A DNA stretch of 26,054 nt from JBDNBY01 sp039767595 (GCA_039767595.1 JBDNBY010000045.1:1-26054), one strand, 5' to 3'. Positions 8,072-17,122 are shown, numbered from the stretch's first letter. Numbers and translations: made by a program. Notes: generated by a model not told the origin, from the sequence alone.

Positions 8072-10181
8072 AGATAACTCTGCATATTGGCCTTATTGGA
8101 TGCTCCGCGCAGGCACTTGCGACTAAGTTGAGCCGACAGGCAAACGGGTCCAACAGTGTTGCCCCCGCGCATAGCGAGATGAGTAAATCTTTTGTCAAAG
8201 CTTTCTATACTGGGCCGCAGGCATTACAGGGGTGGAGCGCCGCCGTGCCGCCCACCCCCATCTCCATATCTTTGCGCCCAAATTGACCCAAGTGATCTGG
8301 CCCGCGCATCACATCGCTCAAAATATCGAAACCCTGCGCGCCTTAGGTCACGATCTCGACCTGCGCGCCGTGATTGATAGCCCGCAGGCCATTGCCGCGC
8401 GGCTTTATGCCCAACAGATTTTGGCGGGCCGCACTGCGCCCCTGACGTCGGATTTCATCGCGCCACGCGAGGGTATCGCGTCAGAGCAATTGCCAAAGGC
8501 ATTGGAGTTGGCCCCGCGTATCCTCCCATGGTGCGCGGCGCATCCTATCGACTTTAGCCTCTATGCGCCCAGTAGCGATCACCGCCCGCTCAGCGACGAA
8601 ACACTTGAGCGTTTGCGCCAGATCAACCTAATGCGGGCACGGCTCAAACAGACTGAGCAATCTGGATACGCCGCCCTGCCCATGGCCAGCTTGCACCAAT
8701 TGGCCCAGATAGATGGCCCAGCCCTTGATCCAGATCATTTGGGCCCAGTTGTGGCGCGGCTTGCCGCATCGTGGGCACCGGTGCGGCCGTATCTGCCAGA
8801 TCATCTGATCCAACATGTCTTTGTCCCCTGCTCGCCGCAGATTTGGCAGCCCCCCGTAACAACGCGCGGGTTTCGCCCAAGCGAATACCTTGTCGCGGCT
8901 GCTGGGCTAGAGAGGGATCGTTTGGCCGCCACAAAAGAGGAAAAAATCCGCGATATTGGCGAAGCAGTCCTTCATAAAATCAGCAACATTCGCCGCCCCG
9001 AGATTGAAGCAGGTTTCACAGGTCAACTGCCTACGTGGGCCAAGCCGACACTCGATGAGCTTATGGAGAGTGGTAAATTCGCCTTTGACCGCCCCATTGA
9101 GCGGCCATCGACAGAATTTCCCCTTACGTCAGAGCCCTTTAAAGGCAGCCTGATCATCACCTGCATGAAGAACGAAGGGCCCTATCTGCTCGATTGGCTG
9201 GCGTTTCACCGCTCCATCGGGTTTGAGAATTTCATCATCTACGCCAATGATTGCTCAGATGGCACAGACGATATGCTCAAACGCTTAGACGAGCTGGGCG
9301 TTGTGAACTATCGCCCCAACAACGATTTTGGCCCCAAGGGCCCACAACTCGATGCGCTGCAGGCCGTTTTAAACGAGCCGATTTTCCAAGACGCCACTGT
9401 GACCTGCCATATTGATGCCGACGAGTTCATCAACATCCAATGCGACGATGGCACATTACAGGCGCTACACGCTGCAAGTGCGGGGGCCAGCCATGTCGCG
9501 CTCTCGTGGCGCATGTTTGGCCATGACGGGCAAATTGAGATCCCGACTGAACCGATATTTACCCTAAATCAACGCGCGGCGCCCTCTGTCTGCCCCCTTC
9601 CGCATTATATTCATGGGATCAAAACGCTCAGTTTTCGGCCACATCTCTATGACACTCTCGGCGCCCACCGCCCCAAGGGTTTGCCCCAAGTCAATCGTAA
9701 ATCTGTCAAATGGATCAATGGGTCGGGCCAAGATGTGACGGCTCGCTATCGCGATACAAATTGGCGTAGCAACCAAAAAACTAAAGGCTATGACCTTGTT
9801 CAACTCAATCACTATGCGCTGCGCTCGCGAGACGGGTATTTCGTCAAGCGCGCGCGTGGGCGGGCCTTGCATGTTGGGGATCAAATCGATCACTCTTACT
9901 GGATGCGTATGGATTGGAATGATGTTCCAGAACCATCTATATTGCGGCACGCCCCGAGATTTGATCAATATAAAGCACAGTTATTAGCAGATCACAGGTT
10001 AGACACGCTTCACAAGCAGGCGATTATATGGCACAGTGAACTCGCACTTAAGTTGAAAAGAGATCCAAATTTCGTTGGCGAGATCCAGATCCTCGATCAA
10101 CCTAATCTCAGTGCAACGGAGCGAATGGCCTATTGTCTCGCATTTGAGACTCAAAAAGGGCAGGACCGACAGGATAGATAG
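8068..10181 (+). pseudogene. Large two-domain glycosyltransferase with N-terminal frameshift
   Basis: The gene begins at ATG 8068, in an ATGA overlap with the sulfotransferase stop, with MKITLHIGLIGCSAQAL, a sulfotransferase-like N-terminus. That frame ends at TGA 8284-8286. The main frame, open from 8187 and with a first start at GTG 8232, runs to 10181. One lost base somewhere in 8187-8283, perhaps in the G or C runs near 8229-8262, explains the break; total length is 3n+2. In the main frame, numbered from 8232, a variable N-terminal region (1-300) precedes a GT-A domain: ITCMKNEGPYLLDW (309-322), NDCSDGTDD (339-347), metal site HIDADEF (D395, D397, E398), and a conserved NHYALRSRDGYFVKRARGR region. 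The catalytic domain is intact, so a shortened product from GTG 8232 may still be active. The acceptor is unknown. The downstream gene begins immediately after the stop. Confidence 0.7.
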
Positions 10182-11132
10182 ATGACTGAAGGGAACAGCA
10201 TTGCAACGGAGTTAGACCATTGGTCTAATCACATCCGCCAATGCGCGCCTCAAGGCAGTCAATATCACAGGCTCGATCGTCGACATGCCGCAATGATCAC
10301 GCAGCCCGCCGCCGAAGCGCGTCATTTGATCGTAAGCTTTGAACGGATCCAGCCTCTGATGGAAAGCGCACCGCAAAGGAGCCCCTTTGGGTGGCGAATG
10401 CGAGAGGCGAATGATTGGGCGTCGCTCACACTCTTTTGCGATGGCCATACATGGTTTCGCAGTAAATCTGTGTATGCCTATTTTGATACGCTCATTGATG
10501 AGGCGTATTTTGACCAATACGACACTATTTTATTCTATGGCGCAGGACCGTGTGGCTATGCAGCCGGTGCCTTTTGTGTCAGCGCCCCAGGTGCGCGTGT
10601 CTTGATGGTCAGCCCACAGGCCACATTAGATCCACAGGTTGCCTCATGGGATAAGCGATTCAAAAAACTACGGCGTTTGGATTTTAAAGCACGCTTTGGG
10701 TACGCTCCTGATATGATCGATGGAACGTCCCATACCTATATTATATTTGATCCTTTCAGTCCGTTTGACGCTATGCACGCCGCTCTTTTCCCCACACGCC
10801 TCGTGAGTAAATTAAAAGCTCGGCATTTCCCAAGAGCCGCAGCGCAAAGCCTTGATCATATGGGCATTCTCGAGGATTTGGCCGAGGCCGCCATGGACGG
10901 TGCGCTCTCGCAAAACCTATTTCATCAAATGTACCGTGCGCGGCGGCAATCGTTTTTGCACCTCTCCAACCTTGTGCGCATGTCTTTGTTGCGCGGACAT
11001 CTGGGCCGCGCTCAGCGCGTGCGCCGCTTTATGCAGCCACTCATTGATGCCCATTTCAAGCGTAGCGAACGCCGTGCGCTCAGCGACACTCAAAACGTTG
11101 CACAAAACTCTGGCGCATCTGAGGTGGTTTAG
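10182..11132 (+). CDS. Conserved roseobacter protein, alpha/beta-hydrolase-like, function unknown
   Basis: 316 residues, starting directly after the preceding stop with a purine-rich CAGGATAGATAG just before the ATG, so probably co-translated with the glycosyltransferase gene. I recall relatives in roseobacters annotated as 'phosphoadenosine phosphosulfate reductase', but I see no PAPS-reductase signature such as a C-terminal ECGLH motif, and that name is not supported. The core DTILFYGAGPCGYAAGAF (114-131) followed by ARVLMVSPQATLDP (138-151) resembles a strand, nucleophile elbow and helix of an alpha/beta hydrolase. The expected G-x-S-x-G serine is replaced: the elbow reads G120-A-G-P-C-G125. 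Later landmarks are FGYAPDM, FDPFSPFDAMHAALF and MYRARRQS. It may handle or bind glycans with its neighbours, but that is inference. Unlike those neighbours it carries no lesion. Confidence 0.65.
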   Translation: MTEGNSIATELDHWSNHIRQCAPQGSQYHRLDRRHAAMITQPAAEARHLIVSFERIQPLMESAPQRSPFGWRMREANDWASLTLFCDGHTWFRSKSVYAYFDTLIDEAYFDQYDTILFYGAGPCGYAAGAFCVSAPGARVLMVSPQATLDPQVASWDKRFKKLRRLDFKARFGYAPDMIDGTSHTYIIFDPFSPFDAMHAALFPTRLVSKLKARHFPRAAAQSLDHMGILEDLAEAAMDGALSQNLFHQMYRARRQSFLHLSNLVRMSLLRGHLGRAQRVRRFMQPLIDAHFKRSERRALSDTQNVAQNSGASEVV

Positions 11133-11145
11133 GCTAAATGCGCCT

Positions 11146-12180
11146 ATGACTCAGATTACACTTCGTAGACCCGACGACTGGCATGTGCACCTGCGCGATG
11201 GCGAGATGCTCAAGGCCGTAGCCAATCACACTGCGCGCGACTTTTCCCGCGCATTGATTATGCCCAACCTCGTGCCCCCTGTCACGACGGCCCACATGGC
11301 CCAAGAGTATCGCGATCGGATCACGGCCGCCTGCGATACCGCCCATGATTTTACGCCGAAAATGAGCCTCTATTTGACAGATAGCACGGACCCCGAAGAG
11401 GTGGTGCGCGCGTACCAGGCCGGCTTGATTATTGCGGTCAAACTCTATCCCGCGGGGGCGACGACCAACTCCGCCTCGGGCGTGACGCAGATCGACAATG
11501 TGATGCCTGTACTCGAACGCATGGCCGAAGTGGGCTGTCCGCTATGCTGTCATGGCGAAGTCACGGCCGATCATATTGATATTTTCGACCGTGAGGCCGC
11601 CTTTATCGAGAGTGTCCTCGATCCGTTGCGCACGCGGTTACCATCCCTCAAAATCACGATGGAGCATATTACCACCTCTGATGCCGTGGATTATGTCATG
11701 GGCTCGACGGGTCCATTGGCCGCGTCGATCACTACGCATCACCTTGTGATCAATCGCAACCATATCCTCGTGGGCGGCATTAAACCGCATTACTATTGCC
11801 TACCTGTGGCCAAGCGCGAAACGCATAGGCTTGCCCTTCGAACGGCGGCGACCTCTGGGGATCCACGGTTTTTCCTTGGCACTGATACCGCGCCGCATTT
11901 GGCCAAGGATAAACTGGCGCCGTGCGGCTGTGCGGGATGCTTTACGGCGATGAACACAATGCCGATTTTGGCCCATATCTTTGACGAAGATGACGCATTG
12001 GATCGGCTAGAGGATTTCACATCGCGCTTTGGCGCAGAGCATTATGGGCAAGAGCTTAACTCAGGCACAATGACCCTCATCAAAGAGGCACAAGCGTGGC
12101 CCGATCATATCGATACCGTCAATGGCCCCGTCCATGTGTTCGATCCCGCATTTGATATTGCATGGCGCGTTGCCCGATAA
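11146..12180 (+). CDS. pyrC: Dihydroorotase, type II
   Basis: Zinc amidohydrolase that cyclises N-carbamoyl-aspartate to dihydroorotate, the third step of pyrimidine synthesis. 344 residues, close to the E. coli enzyme. Binuclear zinc ligands are all visible: H13 and H15 (DWHVHLRDG), the carboxylated K99 (AVKLYPAGATTNS), H136 (CCHGEV), H174 (MEHITT) and D247 (GTDTAPH); these match the E. coli positions with a constant offset of three. The frame stays open upstream into the previous gene, but the family start is MTQITLRRPDDWHVH at ATG 11146, 13 bases after the upstream stop. It is followed after 55 bases by pyrE, forming a pyrimidine pair. Confidence 0.97.
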   Translation: MTQITLRRPDDWHVHLRDGEMLKAVANHTARDFSRALIMPNLVPPVTTAHMAQEYRDRITAACDTAHDFTPKMSLYLTDSTDPEEVVRAYQAGLIIAVKLYPAGATTNSASGVTQIDNVMPVLERMAEVGCPLCCHGEVTADHIDIFDREAAFIESVLDPLRTRLPSLKITMEHITTSDAVDYVMGSTGPLAASITTHHLVINRNHILVGGIKPHYYCLPVAKRETHRLALRTAATSGDPRFFLGTDTAPHLAKDKLAPCGCAGCFTAMNTMPILAHIFDEDDALDRLEDFTSRFGAEHYGQELNSGTMTLIKEAQAWPDHIDTVNGPVHVFDPAFDIAWRVAR

Positions 12181-12235
12181 ACAGCCAGCCCCCAAACGGC
12201 CCCAAATGGCCGGCCCCAGAGAAACAGAGGTACCC

Positions 12236-12910
12236 ATGATCCCATCATCCTATCCCGATCCACACACCATCGCGACCTTGAGTGCGAAAATGCTCCTTGA
12301 TATTCAAGCGGTGCATTTTAACACCAAAGAGCCGTTTACGTTGGCCTCGGGCCTGCCCAGCCCCACCTATATTGATTGCCGCAAGCTGATCTCATATCCG
12401 CGCATTCGCAGCACATTGATGGATTTCCTTACGGTGACCGTGATGCGCAATGCCGGCCTAGAGGCATTTGATAACATCGCAGGCGGCGAAACAGCCGGCA
12501 TTCCATTTGCGGCGCTGGTGGCGGAACGCATGGCCCTTCCGATGACTTATGTGCGCAAAAAGCCAAAGGGCTATGGCCGCAACGCCCGAATCGAAGGCGC
12601 CATGAGCGAAGGTCAGCGCGTTTTACTAGTCGAAGATCTCACAACAGATGGCGGCAGCAAAATTTCATTTGTTGACGCAATTCGCGAGACGGGCGCCAGC
12701 TGTGGCCACACTGCTGTTATTTTCTATTATGACATCTTTCCACAAACTGAGAAAACTCTTGGGGATCATGGCGTTACGCTGCATCATTTGTGCACATGGT
12801 GGGATGTGTTGCGCGTGGCCAAAGAAACGAATGCCTTTGACACAGACACGCTCAGCGAAGTGGAGCTGTTCTTAAATGACCCCAAAGCGTGGCAAGACGC
12901 CCGCAGCTAG
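12236..12910 (+). CDS. pyrE: Orotate phosphoribosyltransferase
   Basis: Converts orotate and PRPP to OMP in pyrimidine synthesis. 224 residues from ATG 12236, which has AGAGG at 12226-12230 with five bases between; the open frame further upstream overlaps pyrC and is ignored. Landmarks: FTLASGLPSPTYIDCRK (34-50, orotate side), the flexible catalytic loop with its lysines in YVRKKPKGYGRNARIEG (105-121), and the PRPP-binding motif VLLVEDLTTDGGS (129-141). Probably co-transcribed with pyrC. The transcript appears to end at the hairpin beginning 31 bases after the stop. No attenuator-like leader peptide is visible in front of the pair. Confidence 0.96.
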   Translation: MIPSSYPDPHTIATLSAKMLLDIQAVHFNTKEPFTLASGLPSPTYIDCRKLISYPRIRSTLMDFLTVTVMRNAGLEAFDNIAGGETAGIPFAALVAERMALPMTYVRKKPKGYGRNARIEGAMSEGQRVLLVEDLTTDGGSKISFVDAIRETGASCGHTAVIFYYDIFPQTEKTLGDHGVTLHHLCTWWDVLRVAKETNAFDTDTLSEVELFLNDPKAWQDARS

Positions 12911-12916
12911 GGCAAC

Positions 12917-12925
12917 TTATCCACA
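12917..12925 (+). promoter_or_regulatory. Consensus DnaA box upstream of dnaB
   Basis: TTATCCACA matches the strong DnaA-box consensus exactly. Eleven bases on, TTATACAAT (12928-12936) is a degenerate second copy, about one helical turn away, and also contains a -10-like TATACA. The site lies 79 bases before the dnaB start. It suggests that DnaA can bind and perhaps regulate dnaB, although the pyrE terminator lies between the box and dnaB. No cluster of boxes or AT-rich unwinding element is present, so this is not a replication origin. Confidence 0.5.
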
Positions 12926-12940
12926 GCTTATACAATTTGC

Positions 12941-12989
12941 GTGATCGCAGGAAGTTGAGTACACCTACTGCGGTCACGTTTTATTTTTT
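12941..12989 (+). terminator. Rho-independent terminator of pyrC-pyrE
   Basis: Ten-pair stem GTGATCGCAG (12941-12950) with CTGCGGTCAC (12968-12977), one T-G pair, a 17-base loop, then GTTTTATTTTTT. It lies 30 bases after pyrE and 14 before dnaB. The loop is long for a terminator, but the stem and T tract are convincing. Confidence 0.7.
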
Positions 12990-13003
12990 CTGGGTCATTT
13001 GGA

Positions 13004-14515
13004 ATGTCAATTCACGCTATGAACACCACAGGTCAAACACTCCCCGCCGAAGGTGGCGCATCTAGCATGCTTGACCAAATGCCACATTCCATTGAGGCAG
13101 AGCAGCAATTGCTCGGTGCGATTTTGACAAATAACGACCTCTATGAACGGGTCGCCTCGATCGTGCGATCTGAGCATTTCTTTGAGCCCACCCACGGGCG
13201 CATTTACGAGCTGTGCGGTTTGCGCATTGCCAAGAATGCCATGGCCTCGGCCACGACGGTCAAAGCCTTTATGGAAAAAGACGAAGGGCTGCAAGAATTG
13301 GGCGGCGGTCAATATTTGGCCAAGCTCGCAGCGGCCTCTGTCTCGTCCTTTGCCGCGGCCGATTATGCGCATATGATCTATGACATGGCCTTGCGCCGTG
13401 AGTTGATCCTCCTGGGGCGCGATATTGAGGACAATGCCAAGCGCGTCGATGTCTCATCCGAAGCACAGGCGCAAATTGTTGAGGCCGAGCAAAAGCTCTA
13501 TTCCCTCGCAGAAGAAGGCAAGACATCCTCGGGATTTCAAAACTTTGCCGCCGCATTGATCGAGGCGGTCGATAGCGCGAACAAAGCCCGCCAACGCGGC
13601 GGCGCCCTTTCTGGGATCTCGACGGGCCTTGTGGATATGGATAAAAAGCTGGGCGGTCTGCATCCCTCTGACCTTTTGATCCTTGCGGGGCGTCCGTCGA
13701 TGGGGAAAACCTCGCTGGTGACCAACATCGCCTATAATGTGTCCAAAGCGTATCAACGCGGGCTGCGCCCAGATGGCACCGAAGGCACGACCGACGGCGG
13801 TGTTGTCGGCTTCTTTTCCCTAGAGATGAGCGCCGAGCAATTGGCGGCGCGGATCCTATCCGAAGCGTCAGAAGTGCCCTCAGAGAATATTCGCCGCGGC
13901 GATATGACCGACGAAGAATTCCGCCGCTTTGCCCAAGCGGCCGCTGATTTAGATGCCTGCCCGCTTTATATCGATGACACGCCCGCGCTACCGATCTCGC
14001 AATTGGCCAACCGCGCGCGCCGCCTGCAACGGATGCACGGTCTGGATTTGTTGATCATCGACTATTTGCAATTGGTGCGCCCTGCCACGGCCAAAGATAG
14101 CCGCGTGAACGAAGTTTCCGAAATCACCCAAGGCATGAAAGCCATCGCCAAAGAGCTGAACATTCCCGTGATCGCCCTGTCACAGCTCTCGCGCCAAGTG
14201 GAATCACGCGAAGATAAACGCCCGCAGCTCTCGGACCTACGCGAATCTGGGTCGATCGAACAAGATGCGGACGTTGTTATGTTCGTGTTCCGCGAAGAAT
14301 ATTACAAAGAACGCGAAAAACCCTCTGAATCAGAGCTTGAGAAAATGGCCGAGTGGCAATTAAAAATGGCCGATCTGCACGGCAAAGCCGAGGTGATCAT
14401 CGGCAAGCAGCGCCACGGCCCGATTGGATCGGTTGAGCTAAGCTTTGATGGGCGGTTTACGAAATTTGGCAACGCCGCGCGCAGATGGCAAGAAGATGCG
14501 CGCGACGCATATTGA
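13004..14515 (+). CDS. dnaB: Replicative DNA helicase DnaB
   Basis: Hexameric 5'-3' helicase that unwinds DNA at the replication fork and recruits primase. 503 residues, usual length. The N-terminal domain begins around MPHSIEAEQQLLGAIL (26-41). The RecA-like domain has Walker A GRPSMGKTS (229-237), the sheet motif FFSLEMSAEQL (270-280), Walker B LDLLIIDYLQLV (347-358), SQLSRQVE, and the DLRESGSIEQDADVV arginine-finger region. No intein. ATG 13004 is used; ATG 13019 is equally possible, and neither has a strong ribosome site. It sits alone between the pyrE terminator and alr. Confidence 0.98.
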   Translation: MSIHAMNTTGQTLPAEGGASSMLDQMPHSIEAEQQLLGAILTNNDLYERVASIVRSEHFFEPTHGRIYELCGLRIAKNAMASATTVKAFMEKDEGLQELGGGQYLAKLAAASVSSFAAADYAHMIYDMALRRELILLGRDIEDNAKRVDVSSEAQAQIVEAEQKLYSLAEEGKTSSGFQNFAAALIEAVDSANKARQRGGALSGISTGLVDMDKKLGGLHPSDLLILAGRPSMGKTSLVTNIAYNVSKAYQRGLRPDGTEGTTDGGVVGFFSLEMSAEQLAARILSEASEVPSENIRRGDMTDEEFRRFAQAAADLDACPLYIDDTPALPISQLANRARRLQRMHGLDLLIIDYLQLVRPATAKDSRVNEVSEITQGMKAIAKELNIPVIALSQLSRQVESREDKRPQLSDLRESGSIEQDADVVMFVFREEYYKEREKPSESELEKMAEWQLKMADLHGKAEVIIGKQRHGPIGSVELSFDGRFTKFGNAARRWQEDARDAY

Positions 14516-14571
14516 TCCACTTAAGCGGATTTTTTGCTTGACCCTGTGAGGCCTCAATAGGACAAGGCGGT

Positions 14572-15606
14572 ATGGCACAGGCAAAACTTATTATCGATCT
14601 TGGCGCATTGCGCGCAAATTGGCGGTCATTGGCCCAAAAATCAGGCACGTCCTGCGCGGCCGTCGTCAAGGCAAATGCCTATGGTTTGGGCGTTGGCCCC
14701 ACGAGCCTCGCTTTGGCGCACGAAGGGGCGCGCGATTTCTTTGTCGCCTCCGCCGAAGAGGGCGCGGAATTGCGCCAAGCGTTGGGATTCGAAGTCAAGG
14801 TCTATGTCTTTTCGGGGCATATGGACGGCGACACCTCTGTCATCAAAGACGCTAAGTTAATCCCCCTCCTGAATTCCACAAAACAAGCCGTGCGCCATTT
14901 TGAATCGCTGCCCAGCCATCCCTTTGGCGTTCAGCTAGATACAGGGATGAACCGCCTAGGCATGGAGCCCGAAGAATGGGCCGCCACTCAGAGTTTTTTA
15001 CTGCCACAAAACCCGCAATTGATCATGAGCCATCTCGCCTGTGCCGACGATCGCAAATCTGCGGCCAATGCGCAGCAGCTCGCGCTCTTTCGCGGCATGA
15101 CGCATACGCTCAATGTGCCCAAATCCCTCTCGGCGACGGGGGGGATTTTGTTGGGATCTGAGTATGCGTTTGATATGGTGCGCCCTGGGATCGGCCTCTA
15201 TGGTGGGCTGCCCTTTGATGCCGCGCGCCCTGTGGTCCAAGCGCAAATTCCCATTATTCAAACCCGCCACATCGAGGCCGGTGAATGGGTGGGCTATGGG
15301 CAGACCTATGTGGCGGACACGGCGCGCAAAATTGCCACGTTGCAACTTGGCTATGCGGATGGGCTACAACGGATTTTATCACAAAAAATCAATCTCTTTC
15401 ATAATGACACACCCTGCCCCCTTGTTGGGCGCATTTCGATGGATATGATTGGAGTGGATGTCACCCATTTGACCGAAGAGCCGAATTTTTTGAACCTGTT
15501 TCACGCTACGCAATCCATTGATACCATTGCCGATCACGCTCAAACCATCGGCTATGAAATTTTAACCAGCTTTGGATCGCGTTACCGTCGGAGTTACCGC
15601 GCATGA
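14572..15606 (+). CDS. alr: Alanine racemase
   Basis: PLP enzyme that makes D-alanine for peptidoglycan. 344 residues, slightly shorter than typical (about 360). The PLP lysine is K33 in VVKANAYGLG. Other landmarks are the substrate-side region QLDTGMNRLGM, RPGIGLYG, the segment WVGYGQTY that carries the second catalytic tyrosine, and GRISMDM. The start ATG 14572 has AAGG at 14564-14567. The stop TGA overlaps the next ATG (ATGA), so translation is coupled to the mlaE-like gene. The 56-base gap behind dnaB holds only a weak AAGC/GCTT hairpin and a lone TTGACC without a clear -10. Confidence 0.95.
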   Translation: MAQAKLIIDLGALRANWRSLAQKSGTSCAAVVKANAYGLGVGPTSLALAHEGARDFFVASAEEGAELRQALGFEVKVYVFSGHMDGDTSVIKDAKLIPLLNSTKQAVRHFESLPSHPFGVQLDTGMNRLGMEPEEWAATQSFLLPQNPQLIMSHLACADDRKSAANAQQLALFRGMTHTLNVPKSLSATGGILLGSEYAFDMVRPGIGLYGGLPFDAARPVVQAQIPIIQTRHIEAGEWVGYGQTYVADTARKIATLQLGYADGLQRILSQKINLFHNDTPCPLVGRISMDMIGVDVTHLTEEPNFLNLFHATQSIDTIADHAQTIGYEILTSFGSRYRRSYRA

Positions 15607-16379
15607 TACATATTTTAGAACGCATTGGCCGCGCCGCGCTGGGTAGTCTTGCCAATTTGGGGCATTTCTCAATTTTTGTGGCTCAAACGGTCTTTCACAT
15701 TGCCATCGGGCCATATTACTGGCGCGAATTTCGATCTGCGTTGTTTCAAATCGGGTGGTTGTCTTTACCAGTGGTCGGACTGACCTCGGTCTTTACGGGG
15801 GCGGCGCTGGCGCTGCAGATTTATTCAGGCGGCGCACGATTTGATGCCGAGGCTGTCGTCCCCTCAATCGTCGCCATCGGTATGGTGCGCGAATTGGGCC
15901 CTGTTCTGGGTGGATTGATGGTCGCGGCGCGGGTGTCTAGCTCGCTGGCCGCTGAAATCGGCACGATGAAAGTGACCGAACAAATCGATGCCCTCGTCAC
16001 ACTCAGCACGCATCCGATGAAATATCTCACGGCCCCCCGCGTTTTGGCCGCCACATTGACTTTGCCCATTCTGGTCGCCGTGGGCGATGCGATTGGTATC
16101 ATGGGCGGCTATTGGGTCGGCACAGCCCGCCTTGGGTTCAACTCATCGGCCTATTTGCAAAACACAGTTGATTTCCTCGTGATCAGCGACGTGACCAGCG
16201 GGTTGGCCAAAGGGGCGGTGTTCGGCTTTATCATTGGGATCATGGGCTGTTATTTCGGCATGCAATCGGGCCGCGGCGCCCAAGGCGTGGGCCAAGCGAC
16301 AAAAACCGCCGTCGTCGCCTCTAGCATTTTGATCTTGGCCGCGAACTACATTCTAACAGAGGCGTTTTTCACATCATGA
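15603..16379 (+). CDS. mlaE: MlaE-family ABC transporter permease
   Basis: Inner-membrane permease of the Mla/MCE-type phospholipid transporter that helps keep outer-membrane lipid asymmetry. 258 residues with about five to six hydrophobic segments. The family hallmark is the coupling-helix region LAAEIGTMKVTEQIDAL, and IGMVRELGPVLGGLMVAARV before it is also typical. It overlaps both neighbours by ATGA (alr at 15603, the ATPase gene at 16376), indicating coupled translation. The MCE-domain partner (MlaD) and MlaB are not adjacent, so they must be elsewhere if the system is complete. Confidence 0.93.
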   Translation: MIHILERIGRAALGSLANLGHFSIFVAQTVFHIAIGPYYWREFRSALFQIGWLSLPVVGLTSVFTGAALALQIYSGGARFDAEAVVPSIVAIGMVRELGPVLGGLMVAARVSSSLAAEIGTMKVTEQIDALVTLSTHPMKYLTAPRVLAATLTLPILVAVGDAIGIMGGYWVGTARLGFNSSAYLQNTVDFLVISDVTSGLAKGAVFGFIIGIMGCYFGMQSGRGAQGVGQATKTAVVASSILILAANYILTEAFFTS

Positions 16380-17122
16380 TAGAACTTGATAACGTCAGCA
16401 AAGCCTTTGGTTCAAAACAGATTTTGCGCGGCGTCTCGCTTGAGATTGCCAAGGGCGAATCGCTCGTGATCATTGGGGGATCCGGCACAGGGAAATCCGT
16501 GACACTCAAATGTATTTTGGGCCTCATCACCCATGATAGCGGCACAATCCGTGTGGGCGGGACAGAAATGAACGCCGCCGAGCGGGAGACATTCTTATCG
16601 CGCTTTGGCATGTTGTTCCAAGGTGCCGCTTTGTTCGACTCGCTCAAAGTGTGGGAAAACGTCGCCTTTCGCCTTGTGCGCGGGCCACATAAAATTGCCA
16701 GCGATGAGGCCAAACATATTGCCGTTGAAAAACTGCGCCGTGTTGGCCTTTCGCCAGATGTTGCGGATCTGTTTCCAGCCGAACTCTCGGGCGGCATGCA
16801 AAAACGCGTCGGCCTCGCGCGTGCGATTGCCACAGATCCAGAAGTGATCTTTTTTGACGAGCCGACAACGGGCCTAGATCCTATTATGTCCGGTGTTATC
16901 AACGATTTAATTCGCGGCATTGTGACTGAAATGGGCGCGACAGCCATGACCATCACCCATGATATGCGTTCGGTCCACGCGATCGCGGACCGAGTGGCGA
17001 TGCTCTATGAGGGGCGGGTCGAGTGGACCGGCCCCCATGCTGATCTTGAAACCTGCGAAAACGCCATTGTGCGCCAATTTGTCAATGGATCGACAGATGG
17101 GCCGATTTCGACGGTGCGGTAA
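16376..17122 (+). CDS. mlaF: MlaF-family ABC transporter ATPase
   Basis: ATP-binding subunit for the preceding permease. 248 residues: Walker A GGSGTGKS (34-41), Q-loop FQGAALFDSL (Q82), signature LSGGMQKRV (138-146), Walker B VIFFDEPTTGLDP (157-169) and H-loop H195. The LFDSLKVWENVAF stretch is typical of the Mla/Ttg2A subgroup. Its start overlaps the permease stop by four bases, and its TAA stop shares one base with the radA ATG. Confidence 0.95.
   Translation: MIELDNVSKAFGSKQILRGVSLEIAKGESLVIIGGSGTGKSVTLKCILGLITHDSGTIRVGGTEMNAAERETFLSRFGMLFQGAALFDSLKVWENVAFRLVRGPHKIASDEAKHIAVEKLRRVGLSPDVADLFPAELSGGMQKRVGLARAIATDPEVIFFDEPTTGLDPIMSGVINDLIRGIVTEMGATAMTITHDMRSVHAIADRVAMLYEGRVEWTGPHADLETCENAIVRQFVNGSTDGPISTVR

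Noticed and set aside
10182..11132. Phosphoadenosine phosphosulfate reductase
   Set aside because: No PAPS-reductase motifs are visible; the sequence looks more like a degenerate alpha/beta hydrolase core.
10852..11145. N-terminal extension of pyrC in the same frame
   Set aside because: It overlaps the preceding gene in another frame and is not dihydroorotase-like; the family start is ATG 11146.
12917..12989. Replication origin next to dnaB
   Set aside because: Only one good DnaA box, no AT-rich unwinding region, and no parA, gidA or dnaA nearby.
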